NCBI GenBank assembly: GCA_020205615.1
Contig: CM035168.1
Span: 128,846,795 to 128,910,794 of the forward strand
Length of the DNA stretch: 64,000 bases
Source: Panax quinquefolius
Taxonomy: Eukaryota > Streptophyta > Magnoliopsida > Apiales > Araliaceae
Direction: 5' to 3'
The position numbers and the translations under genes are program-made. Positions 14,748-27,626 of the stretch are shown one piece after another (position 1 is the stretch's first letter; each line of letters begins with the position of its first letter). The notes beneath the pieces are model-generated. The model ran no database searches, was not told the DNA's origin, and worked only from the letters and a program-made list of their open reading frames with translations.

Positions 14748-16024
14748 ACATATAGGTCCATTCCATCCAACCCATTCTCGAAGTTTTAAATACATGGTAC
14801 GAAATACTACAACTTTATTATCTACATATAATAGAGTTTAAATACGAGATATTGCCAAATAAATCCCCAAAATAAATCCCATCATAATTATGATACATTA
14901 TTTTACAAAATGGTGAGGACTACTAAACAACTCTCTCTGTAACCTTCATTCCATACCCCGACTAAGTACTCGCTACATTCTCGCCCTCCCGAGAAGAAAA
15001 AATGGAACAACAAGGAAAAAGGGTGAGCTCAACTAGCCCTAAGAAAGAATATTATGACTAAGATAATATACAACAAATTATCGTTAGTCTTCAACAGGAA
15101 AAATCTAATAGAATACAATAGACAACAAGTTTTAAATCAATATTTCGCAATGAAATAATAATTCATTAGAAGAGTTAAGTAGAGAATGCAAACTACTATC
15201 TTCTATGTATGAATTTAAAAGTTCATCGCTCATCTTTTATCCCCGTAACATCAATCAATATATATCCGAATCAAATATTCATCTTTGCACTATGTGCCAA
15301 AGATATTCATCACTGGGTCATGTTCATCTAAACACTGCTCATCTTTGCACACGGCCAAAGATATTCATCGAAATCATTCATCTTTGCACTATGTGCCAAA
15401 GATATTCAATAATATCATCATTTAAGACCGAGGACGATGAAAAATATTTTTAAAGAAACGAATCCAAAGTGAAACAAAATGACAAGGATTAAGGATTAAG
15501 GATTCAGACTTTGTTTTATCCATGTCCAAAAATACCTCAAAAATAATCATAGTGGTGTAAAATTCAAGAATGATCAAAACATGGATACAATCAAAGCTAG
15601 TATCCGTAATAGATATTTTGGACTTAAAAGGAAAATTTTCATTTTTCGATGAATAAGGTCGTATTCGTGAATAAGATCAGATATACGTGAATAAAGGTCG
15701 ATAATGAATAAGAACTCCCGACATTAAAAGTTCCAAATTTGATTAAAAAGTTCAGATCAATATTTCAAAGATAATGATATTAGAATAAATAATATCATTA
15801 AAAAAATAATATCCTTTACCTCGAAAAGATCAAGATTTTAATTTAAAACACCTAATATAAAGCTATGACTTGAACTTGCACCAGATAGTAATACTCAAAG
15901 TATACTCAAAATACTCACAAGAATACGCCGATAATATAGAGAGAGAAAACTTCAGCCGGTGTGATTTTCAATTCTAACCCAAGACCCTATTTATAGAAAA
16001 CGCTAGAACACCAAAAAGTAAAAA

Positions 16025-16061
<37 letters not shown>

Positions 16062-17337
16062 AATTTGTCTACGCACCTAGAACCATCTGAATTCATCAAC
16101 TTGCATGTGTTTAATGAGGCTAACCAAACAAAAAACGTTTTTGTTAATTAAAACAATTAAAACTTCCAAAAATCAATTATTTTGAGCTTTTAACTTAAAT
16201 AATTCATAATAAATAGCTCTTTTATCAGAAAAATTGAAACTCGCGTTTTTCCATAGGAAATTCCATTATCTACAACTTTGCGTAAGGAAGTTTTTCCAAA
16301 TTCCAAATGTAAATTGACCAAATCCACAAACCAAGCGATTTTACAAAGCTATAATCAAATTTCACCAATAAATGGGGTCCACCGACATGTTTAACATGTT
16401 TTAAACATTTATTGCAACAAAAATACTCTTCCTCCTCAGATACTCATATATCCCACATTCGTTGTAAAAATATCACCATTATTATATTATTAAAATATAA
16501 TAATATATTTAAATGAATTATTTTATCGTAAAAAGATAAAATTTCAATTTTCAACAATTGTCACATTAAAATTTTCTCCATCTATATCCACATAAAATCA
16601 ATATTTTCCTCATCATATGAATCAATAATTAATTATTCACAAATAATATTACGTAATCACAATATCGACAACCTGTGCGCTCCTCAGAGAGTAGGGCTTT
16701 CCAATAAGAATTTCTCCTCACTTGGCGCCGCAATTAGGTGACCAAACCTCTCCTTAGATGTAACTTTCTAGACATTGCCAATAATGTTATCTAATAATAT
16801 TATTCAGATAATATGAATTATTGCTTCGATAATGAAAAAAATATGTGTAATGACAATTATCAAACAACAAAGAATATAAAATATCAACGCAAAGAATTAT
16901 TAAATCAATAAAATATCGAACAAAGAATTATCAGAACCATTATCGAGTAGTAGGCCTTCACGTAAGAATCAATAATTGGTGCAATACCGCAGTGCATCGT
17001 GTGTTTTAACCACCGAGTATTTTAACAAAGATTAATGGTAATAACTACGCCGTTATTTTTAAACAACTTATATTTGTCGCTTTCTTCATCCAATCGCTTC
17101 CGTTATGGGCCCACAAAAGATCGCTACCGCCGCATTTAAATATTCCCCGACAATAAGAATATTCCACCACCAAACTAATATTCCCTAACAACAATGAATA
17201 TTTTATAACCACTGCTTATTTTGAAATATTTCATGATTTTACCCATAACTATCCACATTAATCAAATCAACCCTTACTATTTCAAAATAATAAATAGAGA
17301 AAATTAAATTTCATTAATAATAAGTTGGGGTCTTACA
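14748..17337 (-). repeat. S1#1 inner left LTR (3' LTR in element sense)
   Basis: A second LTR copy lying directly against the first. It lacks the first TGTGACGCCCCC bases but ends properly with GGGGTCTTACA at 17337. It contains the CATCTTTGCAC-type units (about 15280-15405), a TATA-like box (15987-15996) and an AT microsatellite (about 16028-16060). Confidence 0.78.
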
Positions 17338-17352
17338 ACCTCCCTCCTTATG
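17338..17352 (-). other. S1#1 polypurine tract
   Basis: On the minus strand this reads as a run of A/G (AAGGAGGGAGGT) ending directly at the LTR start TGTAAGACC. That is the expected plus-strand primer position. The same tract lies beside the S1#2 LTR (33424), the S1#3 LTR (59401) and the S2 LTR (52664). Confidence 0.75.
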
Positions 17353-18780
17353 AAATTTTCGTCCTCGAAATCGACGACGTACTGGTGTGTTTCAAAAGGT
17401 GAGGATACCTCGCTTTCATTTTCGCGCTCCAATTCCTGTGTCATTTTCTATAAAGCATGATTCCTCCACAAAACTTTAACTTGTGGTATGACCTTTTACG
17501 CGTAGGACATGCTCCTTCCTATCCAAGATCTTGACAGTACCTCCTCACACGTTAAGTCTTCGCTATCTCGTCCTGGTTCTAACTCTATAACGTGATTCTG
17601 GTCTTTCACATATTTACTTAAGTATGATATGTGAAACACATTATGAACACGAGACATACTCTGAGGTAACGCGAGTCTATAAAGCTACATTTCCTACTCT
17701 GGCCAAGAATTTGAAATGGACCAATAAATCGTGGATCGAGCTTTCCTCTCTTCCCAAATCTCAGTAACTCCCTTCCACGGAGTAACTCGCAACAATACAT
17801 GATCCCCTATACTAAATTCCACGCCCTTTCATGAAGATCCACATAACTCTTTTGTCGATCTTGTGCCGCTTTTGTATACGTTGTCGAATCATTTCGATCT
17901 TTTCCGTAGTCATACGCACTAACTCGGGTCCCAACAATGTTGCTTCACCCACCTCGCCCCAACATACCGGAGAAATTACATTTTCGCCCATATAATGCTT
18001 CAATGGAGCCACACCTATACTTGCTCGATAACCGTTGTTGTAGGAGAATTCCACCAATGGTAAATACTTATCCTAACCGCCTTGAAGTCAGGACATGTAG
18101 TCTTAATAGATCTTCAAGAGTTTGAATAGTCCTCTCTCTCGATTGTCCGTCTGCTTGAGGATGGTATGCCGAATCAATCAGAACTGCGCTCCATAGCTTT
18201 TTTGCAAGCTAACCCAAAATCTTGAAGTGAATCTTGGGTCACGATCCAAACTATGGATACAGCATGCCATGCAACCTCACAATCTCATTCACGCATATAC
18301 TAGCAAGACGCTCAAGGAATAAGTCTCCAGATTCGGCAAGAAATGAGCAGACTTGGTTAATCTATCAACAATAACCCAAATAACATTGATGCCTTGAGAA
18401 ACCGTAGGAAGACCCGTAAGAAAATCCATGGTAATGTGTTCCCACTTCCATTTCGGAATCTCAAGTGGTTGCAACTGGACCTTTAGGTACTAGATGCTCC
18501 GCTTTTACACGCCGACAAGTTAAACACATCGAGATAAACTTTGCATCTCTCTCTCTTCATATTGTTTCACCAAAATGTATGTCAAGATCACGATACATTT
18601 TGGTACTTCCGGATGGATTGCAAAAGGTGTATTGTGCAGGCTCCATCATAATCTTCACTTCAAATCGTAGTCGTTAGGACACAAAGTCCGGAGTGGACTC
18701 AAGTATTCCTTCTTCATCAATTCTCGCTTCGAATAAGACCTTCAGACTTTCTTCTTCATACGCGATCGCCGGCCCTGCTC
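17353..18780 (-). pseudogene. S1#1 integrase and C-terminal chromodomain region, decayed
   Basis: Fragments in several frames. 18289-18474 reads [18 protein letters not shown] and [14 protein letters not shown], typical of the integrase core of plant chromoviruses. 17812-18057 has EFSYNNGYRASIGVAP. 17618-17800 has RFGKRGKLDPRFIGPFQIL, the conserved segment downstream of the core. Closer to the LTR the frame gives VIPQVKVLWRNHA, which resembles the chromodomain that targets such elements to heterochromatin. Frame changes and stops break it throughout, so no complete enzyme can be made. Confidence 0.8.
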
Positions 18781-20200
18781 AGGGCTCGAGCAACCTTAAC
18801 TTTTTCTATTAAAGTTGGCTTTACGCGATACTTGACATCATCGCACTCATTCCCGTGATATGATCTTCTACTCAACGCGTCGTACTACCACGCTCGCTTT
18901 TTTAGGATGGTATGAATAGTGTGGTCGTAATCTTTCAACAACTCAAGCCAACGTCGCTGCCGCATGTCGAGTTCCTTTTGCGTGAAGAAATATTTCGAGG
19001 CTTTTATGGTCCGAATATATCTCCACTTTCTCCCCATATAGATAGTGCTCCATATCTTTTTAGCGAAAACGACGGGCCGCTAACTCTAGATCATCATGAG
19101 TAGGATAATTCCTCTCATACTCTTTTAAGTTGTCGTGAGGCATAAAGGCTATGACTTTCCCACGCTGCATGAGAACACATCCTAACCCTTTCGCTCAAGC
19201 ATCGTCAGAGATAACAAATCCATCCGCATTCAGATGGTATTGTTAGTAACAGTGCCAAATGAGTCTCCTCTCGAGCTCTTGAAACTCTTCTCGCATTCCT
19301 CGCTCCATAATTAATTTTGTATCCTTCCGAGTTAGTGGGTTAATGGAGTAGCGATTCGAGAAAACCCTTCCACTAATCTCCGATAATAACCATTTAAGCC
19401 CAAAAGCTACGACTTCGCCATCGACTTTCATTGTTTCTCAACTTTCAGATTGCTTCAATCTTCACGGATCAACAGATACTCCATGTTTCGACACCACGCG
19501 CCCAAGGAATGCTACTTCTCGCCGTAACTCGATTTCTTCAATTTGGCATATAGTTGGTTTTCACGAAGCCTTTCGAGTACCAAATTTCAAATGGTGCTCA
19601 TGATCTTCACGGCTTTTGGAATATATGAGGATGTCATCAATAAAGACAACAACGAATCGATCCAAATATTCCTTGAATAATCGATTCATCATATCCATGA
19701 AAGTCGCAGGAGCATTAGTCAATCCGAAAGACATGACTAAGAATTCATAATGCCCGCATCGAAGTTCTAAAGGCGCTTTTGAATATCCTCGCCTAATCTT
19801 CACCGATGATATCCGTAATCTAAGATCGATCTTCAAAAAAATCGGCCCTCAGAATCGGTCAAACAAGTCATCAATACGGTAGAGGATACCTATTCTTGAT
19901 GGTGACATTGTTCAATTCCCGATAGTCAATATTAAAGTCGCATACTCCCGCTTTTCTTTCTTTATGAATAAAACAGAGCACCCCAAGGAGATGTATTAGA
20001 TTTAATGAAACCGATGTCCAACAATTCCTCGTAGTTGGACCTTTAACTCCTCAAGTTCAATAGAGCCATTCGATATGGGGTTTTAGAAATGGGCTTTGTA
20101 CAAAGTTCAAGATCAATAAAGAATTCAACTTCACGCTCGGGGTAGATCGGAAGTTCTTCAGAAATACGCCAGAAAGTCAATAACAACAAAGAATATTATT
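18781..20200 (-). pseudogene. S1#1 reverse transcriptase and RNase H, decayed
   Basis: 19561-19836 holds the RT core: LELRCGHYEFLVMSFGLTNA followed by the catalytic FIDDILIYSKS (FIDD at about 19633-19644). The residues around the motif are intact. Flanking parts are shifted into other frames, and the RNase H part (about 18900-19430) is only recognisable in pieces. RT/RNase H copies the element RNA into DNA in the cytoplasmic particle. Confidence 0.8.
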
Positions 20201-20270
20201 CAAATTTGACGTGTCTTTATTCAAATCCATAACATGGGCTAAGAAAGCTCGACATCCGCTTTTCAATAAA

Positions 20271-20685
20271 CTAATAGCTTTTATGATTAGATATGATGTT
20301 GATTGATTTTAATGGTTTAGTTGCTTGAATTGCATACAAAAGGTTGGTTAGAATATGAAAACTAACAACCTTACGAAAACAATCAATTTTGGCATGATGT
20401 GTAGTTAACCAATCAATCCCTAAAATCACATCAAAAGCAAGTATCTTTAAAGAGATAAGGTCAATAGGTAAGGTGATGGTGCCAACTTGAATCAAACAAG
20501 ATTTATAAATGTGGATGTGATGAAAGTTTCTCCCAAACTGAGTTTCCACAGACAGTCAAAGTATAATTTTCCCGAGTCAAGTTTAAACGCTGAGCACAAG
20601 AAAGAGAGATAAATGAATGGGTAGCACCCAGATCAAGTAAGGTATAAACTTCGCAAGAATTTATAAATAGCTTACCCGTGATCAC
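20271..20685 (-). pseudogene. S1#1 aspartic protease, decayed
   Basis: LFINSCEVYTLLDLGATHSF is visible, with ILAFDVILGIDWLTTHHAKI further on. In this lineage the catalytic motif is normally D-S-G-A-T-H-S-F; here the serine is replaced by leucine (D-L-G, about 20622-20636). A frame change near 20550 splits it. The order protease after gag and before RT is as expected. Confidence 0.8.
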
Positions 20686-20719
20686 CTCGCTTGGGTTCCT
20701 CGATTTTGACCAACCACAA

Positions 20720-21915
20720 CAAACGCTTCTTCCAGAACCGCTGATTTTGACTTTTCGGGATAGCTTTTTGAGTCACCGTCCCTCATTAAACTAGGTTTCG
20801 CTACCGCATAATCTCGAGCGATATGTCCTTCCTTTCCACAATTATATAGATACCTTGAACTGCAGGCGCTTGACCGATATGTCCCTCTTTCCCAGATTTA
20901 TAAGATACGACCCGGTGGTCGTTTCTCCTCCTTAGAACCAGCTTGTCGCCAAGACCGCTGCCTTTCATACGGTCGTTGTTAAATCTCCTCTTTAAAATCT
21001 CCTCCCCGACTCGCTTCTTCTATTTTCATGGGCATGATTACCACCAGAGTGGTTACCATTTTTGTCCTCTTTTTTCTTTCTCCACCGGTTATCGTTGTTT
21101 TGTTGATCGCTATCTCCCAGATGATCCTCGATCAGGGTCCCCATTGACCGCATCGTTATCTCGCCTAATAATCGAGCCCTCGCTTACAACATCCTAATCA
21201 GAGAGAAAATTTACGAGAAATGAGATATCGACGACGCCGGGTTTCAAACCTCTAAGAAACATCCGCATCATTCGCTCCTCATTCTCCACCAAATGAGGTG
21301 CAAACCGATAACTCGCAAACTTTACCTCGCATCGAGACACCGCCATATTGTTTTGTTCTAATCGATGAACTCCACTTTCTTCATATGATTTAACACTTTC
21401 GTGAAAGTATTTATCATTAAATAGTTTCAAACATCTCCCAAGACATGCCTTTAGTGCGGCCGGATGGGTACGCTTCACGCACTCCCACCAAAGAGTCCGC
21501 CTCGCCACTTTAAACATAAGGTGGCGAATGGAACCTTCGTTTCTTCTTCGCATCCCAAGACATCGAATATCTTGGTAATTTGCTTGACCCATGTTTCCGC
21601 CATGATCGGATCCGCTTTCCTTAAATTTCGTGGTCCCAACTTTTGAATCGCTTGGGTCGTGACAACCCGTGAATTGCTATCATTTCTCCTCAGATTTTGA
21701 ACACACGAAGTCTCCTCGTCTCGATTTTGCATGAATCGCAAAAAGCTTCTAAACATCCCCTCGCTCATCATCTCGCGCCAGGTGGTGTTGTTCACAGGAG
21801 GAACATTGTCACTGCTGTACGCTCTCCCTCGTTGGTGAGTACAAAGGCTCTCCACTGGCCTCATTTCCATTGTTAATATTCTCAACGACATTCTCAAAAC
21901 ACCGCCATAAAACAA
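20720..21915 (-). pseudogene. S1#1 gag, decayed
   Basis: Remains of a capsid gene in at least three frames. Near its start an alternative frame gives VENINNGNEASGE, which parallels the S2 gag start (MASENVENSNEAHES). Next come RSFLRFMQNRDEE, and later ENEERMMRMFLRGLKPGV, a retrotransposon gag signature. 20720-20900 corresponds to the zinc-knuckle region, which is badly damaged here. Confidence 0.72.
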
Positions 21916-22066
21916 GGGTTAATTAAGGAAATCAATATATCACATAATATCCCTATATATATCGACCAACTAACAAATAAGCTTAGTAGGACACACTAAA
22001 TAAGGATTTACTCGCTCTCCCTCCTAGTTCTATTCCCCGATCTCCGCCAGAGATCATATCCCTAAG

Positions 22067-22076
22067 CTCGATACCA
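22067..22076 (-). other. S1#1 primer binding site
   Basis: TGGTATCGAG on the minus strand, just inside the right LTR. It resembles the initiator-methionine tRNA primer site (TGGTATCAGAGC) with one base missing. Equivalent sites lie at 36461-36469, 44407-44416 and 55981-55990. Confidence 0.72.
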
Positions 22077-22078
22077 AC

Positions 22079-24717
22079 CGCGACGCCCCAAAATAGGTAG
22101 TATCCATCACCCATTCGAAGTCAAATACATGGTATGTAAATAACTACAACTTTATTATTACAACATATAAATCGTGAGTTTAAATACGTATATTGCCATC
22201 TAGATAATATTCACACGCAAATAAATCCCCATCATAATTATTGATACATTATTTTACAAAATGGTGAGGACTACTAAACAACTCTCTCTGTAACCTTCAT
22301 TCCATACCCCAACTAAGACTCGCTACATTCTCGCCTCCCGAGAAGAAAAATGGAACAACAAGGAAAAGGGTGAGCTCAACTAGCCCAAGAAGAATATTAC
22401 GACTAAGATAATATACAACAAATTATCATTAGTCTTCAACAGAAAAATCTAATGTAATACAATAGACAACAAGTTTTAAATCAATATTCGCAATGAAATA
22501 ATAATTCATTAGAAGAGTTAAGTAGAGAATGCAAACTACTATCTTCTATGTATGAATTTAAAAGTTCATCGCTCATCTTTTATCCCCAGAACATCAATCA
22601 ATATATATCCGAATCAAATATTCATCTTTGCACTATGTGCCAAAGATATTCATCACGGGTCATGCTCATCTAAACACTGCTCATCTTTGACTACGGCCAA
22701 AGATATTCATCGAAATCATTCATCTTGCACACCACAGCCAAAGATATTCAATAATATCATCATTTAAGACCGAGGATGATGAAAAATATTTTTAAAGAAA
22801 CGAATCCAAAGGAAACAAAACGACAAGGATTAAGGATTAAGGATTCAGACTTTGTTTTATCCATGTCCAAAAATACCTCAAAAATAATCATAGTGGTGTA
22901 AAATTCAAGAATGATCAAAACATGGATACAATCAAAGCTAGTATCCGTAATAGATATTTTGACTTAAAAGAAAATTTTCATTTTTCGATGAATAAGGTCA
23001 GATTCGTGAATAAGATCAGATACGTGAATAAAGGTCGACACGTGAATAAGAACCCCATAACTAAAAGTTCCAAATTTGATTAAAAAGTTCAGATCAATAT
23101 TTTCTAAGATCATGATATTAGAATAAATAATATCATTAAAAAAAATAATATCCTTTACCTCGAAAGATCAAGATTTCTAAATCAAAACACCTAATATAAA
23201 GCATGACTGAACTCAGCACAGATAGCAATACTCAAAGTATACTCAAAATACTCACAAGAATACGCCGATAATATAGAGAGAGAAAACTTCAGCTTTTGGT
23301 GTGATTTTCAATTCTAACCCAAGACCCTATTTATAGAAAACGCTAGAACACCAAAAAAAGAGAAAATTTAATATAATAATAATATATATATATACAAATT
23401 TGTCTACGCACCTAGAACCATCTGAATTCAGCAACTTGCATGTGTTTAATGAGGCTAACCAAACACAAAAACGTTTTTGTTAATTAAAACAATTAAAACT
23501 TCCAAAAATCAATTATTTTGAGCTTCTAACTTAAATAATTCATAATAAATAGCTCTTTTATCAGAAAAATTCGAAACTCGCGACTTTCCATAAGAAATTC
23601 CATTATCTACAACTTTGCAGAAGGAAGTTTTTCCAAATTCCAAACAGAAATTGACCAAATCCACAAAACGGCGATTTTATAAAGTTATAATCAAATTTCT
23701 AATAATAAATGGGGTCCAACCGACATATTTAATATGTTTTAAATATTTATTGCAACAAAAATACTCTTCCTCCTCAGATACTCATATATCCCACATTCGT
23801 TGTAAAATATCACCATTATTATATTATTAAAATATAATAATATATTTAAACGAATTATTTTATCAAAAAAGATAAAATTTCAATTTTCAACAATTGTCAC
23901 ATTAAAAATTTTCTCCATCTATATCCACATAAAATCAATATTTTCCTCATCATATGAATCAATAATTAATTATTCACAAATAATATTACGTAATCACAAT
24001 ATCGACAACCGTGCAGCTTCCTGAAAGCAGGGGCTTTCCAATAAGAATTTCTCCTTACATCGCCGCAATTAGTGACCAAACCTCTCCTTAGATGTAACTT
24101 TCTAGACATTGCCAATAATGTTATCTAATAATATTATTCAGATAATATGAATTATTGCTTCGATAATGAAAAATATCAGTAATGACAATTATCAAACAAC
24201 AAGAATATAAAATATCAACGCAAAGAATTATTAAATCAATAAAATATCGAACAAGAATTAATGTAACCATTATTGAGTAGTGCCTTCACGTAAGAATCAA
24301 TAATTGGTGCAATACCGCGTGTGCTACCGTGTTTTAACCAATTTAGTATTTTAAAAAGATTAATCTCAGAATAACTACGCCGTTATTTTTAAACAACTTA
24401 TATTTGTCATTTTCTTCATCCAATCGCTTTCAGTTATGGGGCCCATAAAAGATCGTCAGTGCATTTAATATTCCTCGCCGAATATTTGCATTTAATATTA
24501 ACCTCGACAATAATTTTAATATTCCATTAATCAAACTAATATATTTCAAAATAATAATGAATATTTTATAACCATTTGCTTACAACCTCCCTGAAATATT
24601 TTCGAAATTGACGTACGATTTTACCCATAACTATCCACATTAATCAAATCAACCCTTACTATTTCACTGGAAAATAATAAATAGTAGAAAAATAAATTTC
24701 ATTTATTAATAATTATA
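22079..24717 (-). repeat. S1#1 right LTR (5' LTR in element sense)
   Basis: Starts CGCGACGCCCC (family TGTGACGCCCC) and follows the other S1 LTRs to about 24700. The last bases are altered (ends TTATA instead of TCTTACA) where it meets Tat pol. It has the CATCTTTGCAC-type units (about 22618-22752) and a TATA-like box (23327-23336). Confidence 0.8.
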
Positions 24718-27440
24718 CGAGAGTAGTTCCAACCATTGGTCGTGCCAAATTGAAGAAAGCGAGAGGAGATAGAGAGCTCATCCCGGGCAAAGTGAACAAG
24801 ACAGTGAAAATAGGTTCGGGTCTGCCGGAACCTCTCCGGACGAACCTCATGGAGCTCCTGCAATGCTATGTTGATATCTTCTCATGGGAACCTCAGGATA
24901 TGCCAGGAGTAAGCAGGGATATTGCTGAGCATTGGTTGGAAGTAGACCCGTCAAAGAAACCAGTTCGACAGAAGAGGAGAATCTTTGCACCTGAACGTCA
25001 GCGGATCATCGATGAAGAGATTACAAAATTGTTGGCAGCTGACTTCATTTTTGAGATCGACTACCTGCAGTGGATGGGAAATGTGGTACTGGTCCAGAAA
25101 CAGAACGGTAAATGGCGAGTCTGCATCGACTATACCGATCTAAATAAAGCTTGTCCAAAGGATTTCTATCCACGCCTCTACATCGACCAACTCATCGATG
25201 CCACTTCGGTATGCTTTGTTAAGTTTCATGGACGATTCTCCGGATATCATCGATTTCCAATGAGTAAAGAGGATATGCTTAGAAGACGGCGTTCATTACG
25301 CATCATCGTTCGGTATATACGCCTACAAGAAAATGACCTTCTACTTATCAATCTTTGGGGCCACATACCGGAGGATGATGAACTACGCCTTCAGATACCG
25401 GTTGGGTAAGAATATGGAGTCAGACGTGGATGACATGATTGTTAAAAGCATCTTTGGTACATAAACATTTGGATGATTTAGAGGAATGCTTTTAGACAAT
25501 TCGCCATCACAACTTTAGACTAAATCCCACTAAGTGCACCTTGATGGCCCAAGGCGGCAAGTTTCGGGTTATCTTGTCACCAAAGAGAATTGAAGCCAAT
25601 CGAGAGAAGATTCAAGCGATCCTGAGCATGAAGACTCCTCAGTCATTTAAAGATGTTCAACGTCTGACTGGAAGGATTGCAGCTTTAAGGAGGTTCATGT
25701 CCAAGTCGGCAGAAAGATGTTTGCCGTTTTTTGATGCGTTGAAAGGGCCGAAGAATGCAAAGATGTTCCAATGGACTTCGGAGTGTGAGGACGCCTTTTA
25801 GAGCATCAAGTCCTACTTATCTTCGGCGCCTTTGTTGGTGAAACCCGCTCCTGCTGAGGCTCTATATTTTTACTTAGCAGCTAGTTCGTTGGCAGTAGGA
25901 GCAGTGTTGGTGCGTGAAGTTGGGGGTAAGCAGCACCTTGTTTATTACGTAAGCCATGTCCTCCGGGATGCTGAAACAAGGTACCCAAACATTGAAAAGT
26001 TTTCTTTTGCTTTAATAACTGCTAGTCGAAAGCTTAGGCAATACTTCCAGGGTAGATTGGTAATAATATACACAGATCAACCTTTAAAGAAGATTATGGG
26101 CAAACCTGAGGTATCGGGGAGATTAGCTGTATGGACAATGGAGTTGTCCCAATTTTTCATTGAATATCATCCCCGAACCTCCATCAAAGGACAAGCTTTA
26201 GCTGATTTTGTAGTTGAATGCTTCGTTCAAGAATTCGATGAAGTTGTGGGCGGTCAAGGATCTGACAGAGTAGTTGCAGTTCTTCAGCAGAAGCAGAGTT
26301 CGTGGACGCTGTGTGCATATGGGTCTTCTACTACGGATGTCTCGTCTCCACTACTGAAATGTTTGACTCCATCTGAAGCTGAATATGCTCTCCGAGAAGT
26401 ACATGAAGGCATCTGTGGCGACCATATGGCTGCTAAGTCATTAGCCTATAAAGTACTTCGCCAGGGGTACTACTGGCCTACTATCTTCAAAGAAGCGATC
26501 GAAAGTACGTCAAGAAGTGCGAGAAATGTCGACTCAACAAATTCGATCCCACATCACCACCGTAAGAGCTATACTCGATCCTATCTCTTATACCCTTTTC
26601 TTTGTCGTCTGGGGGGTTATATCGGGTCCACTATCGAAAGCAAAAGGTCAAGTCGGTTTTGTTATAGTTGCCATCGACTATATGACCAAATGGGTAGAAG
26701 AAAGCCACTTAGGTTAATAACTAACAGAATGCTTGAAATTTTGAAAGAATCGAGTAGTATTTCGCTTCGTAATTCCTAAGGTGGTAATATCGGACAATGG
26801 ACGCGGTTTGTGTGATCGAAATTTGAAACATTTTTGAAAGAACTGGGGATCCAGCACAGAAAGACTTCAGTAGCTCATCCTCAGTCAAACGGACAAGTTG
26901 AAGTGACCAACTGAACGCTGCTAAATGGGATCAAACGCAGATTGGACGAAGCTAAGGGCAGATGGCCAGAAGAGCTACTTAGCGTGTTATGGGCTTATCG
27001 AACTACTCCGAGGACTACAACGGGATTCACCTTTCAGACTGGCCTCATGGTAATTGATGCCTTAGTCCCAGTTGAAATTGGATCTCCAAGTCTTCGAGTT
27101 AGTCAATTCAAAGAGATCTACAATGAAGAAAGGCTGAAGGCCAATCTTGATTTACTTGAAGAAGTCAGAGAAACAAAGCCTTAATCAAATTGGCAGTCTA
27201 TCAGCGAAGAGTGGCCAAACATTATAATAAGGGGGTAAAGTTTCACAGATTCGAAGTAGGGAATTTTGTCCTCGGAGAAGTCGAAGCATCTACACCTCGT
27301 AACTGGGAAAAGCGATGCCAAACGGGAAGGACCGTATGAAATCACCGAAGTCGGGTCGGGGACTTATCGGTTGAAGGCATTAGATGTGTCAAGAATTAAA
27401 AATACTTGCACTTGTTGGCGAGCTTAGGAAGTTCTTTCAA
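24718..27440 (+). pseudogene. Tat#1 pol remnant (RT, RNase H, integrase)
   Basis: Tat-lineage pol without its start. 24750-25409 reads DVDPSKKPVRQKRR-type sequence (VDPSKKPVRQKRRIFAPERQ), VCIDYTDLNKACPKDFYPR and the start of RT. At 25423-25440 the catalytic tyrosine of YVDDM is replaced (DVDDM). 25541-25801 and 25832-26240 give the end of RT and RNase H (VIIYTDQPLKKIMGKPEVSG, HPRTSIKGQALADFVVEC). Then WTLCAYGSS, the start of the second, archaeal-type RNase H of Tat elements, jumps within a few residues to the integrase zinc region (HEGICGDHMAAKSLA), so most of that domain is gone. 26942-27184 is late integrase (LLSVLWAYRTTPRTTTGFT). Several frameshifts and stops are present. The 5' end is replaced by S1#1. 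Confidence 0.85.
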
Positions 27441-27626
27441 GAAAACGATGTCAAGACATCGAAAGTCTCAGAATATCCACGTCATCATCAATAAAAGTTC
27501 CTTTTTTTTTTGGTCTCTCAAACAAATCTTATCTTCGTTGATGATCGCTCAAAGGTGTGTAAGGAGGTTCGGGGGGACTCGCTGACCATTCGATGGTAGC
27601 CTTAATGGCAGGTGGACCTTATGGGT

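Larger units (their letters stand above)
12355..24717 (-). mobile_element. Chromovirus (Tekay/Del-like) element S1#1 nested in Tat#1
   Basis: In minus-strand sense: LTR (22079-24717), primer site, gag, protease, RT, RNase H, integrase with a C-terminal chromodomain-like part, polypurine tract, then LTR(s) at 12355-17337. LTRs follow the pattern TGTAAGACC...GGGCGTCACA. The left side has two LTR-like copies in tandem. The candidate target duplication is imperfect (CGTGA at 12350-12354, CGAGA at 24718-24722), and the far end of the right LTR is degraded. The coding region is full of frameshifts. Confidence 0.8.
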
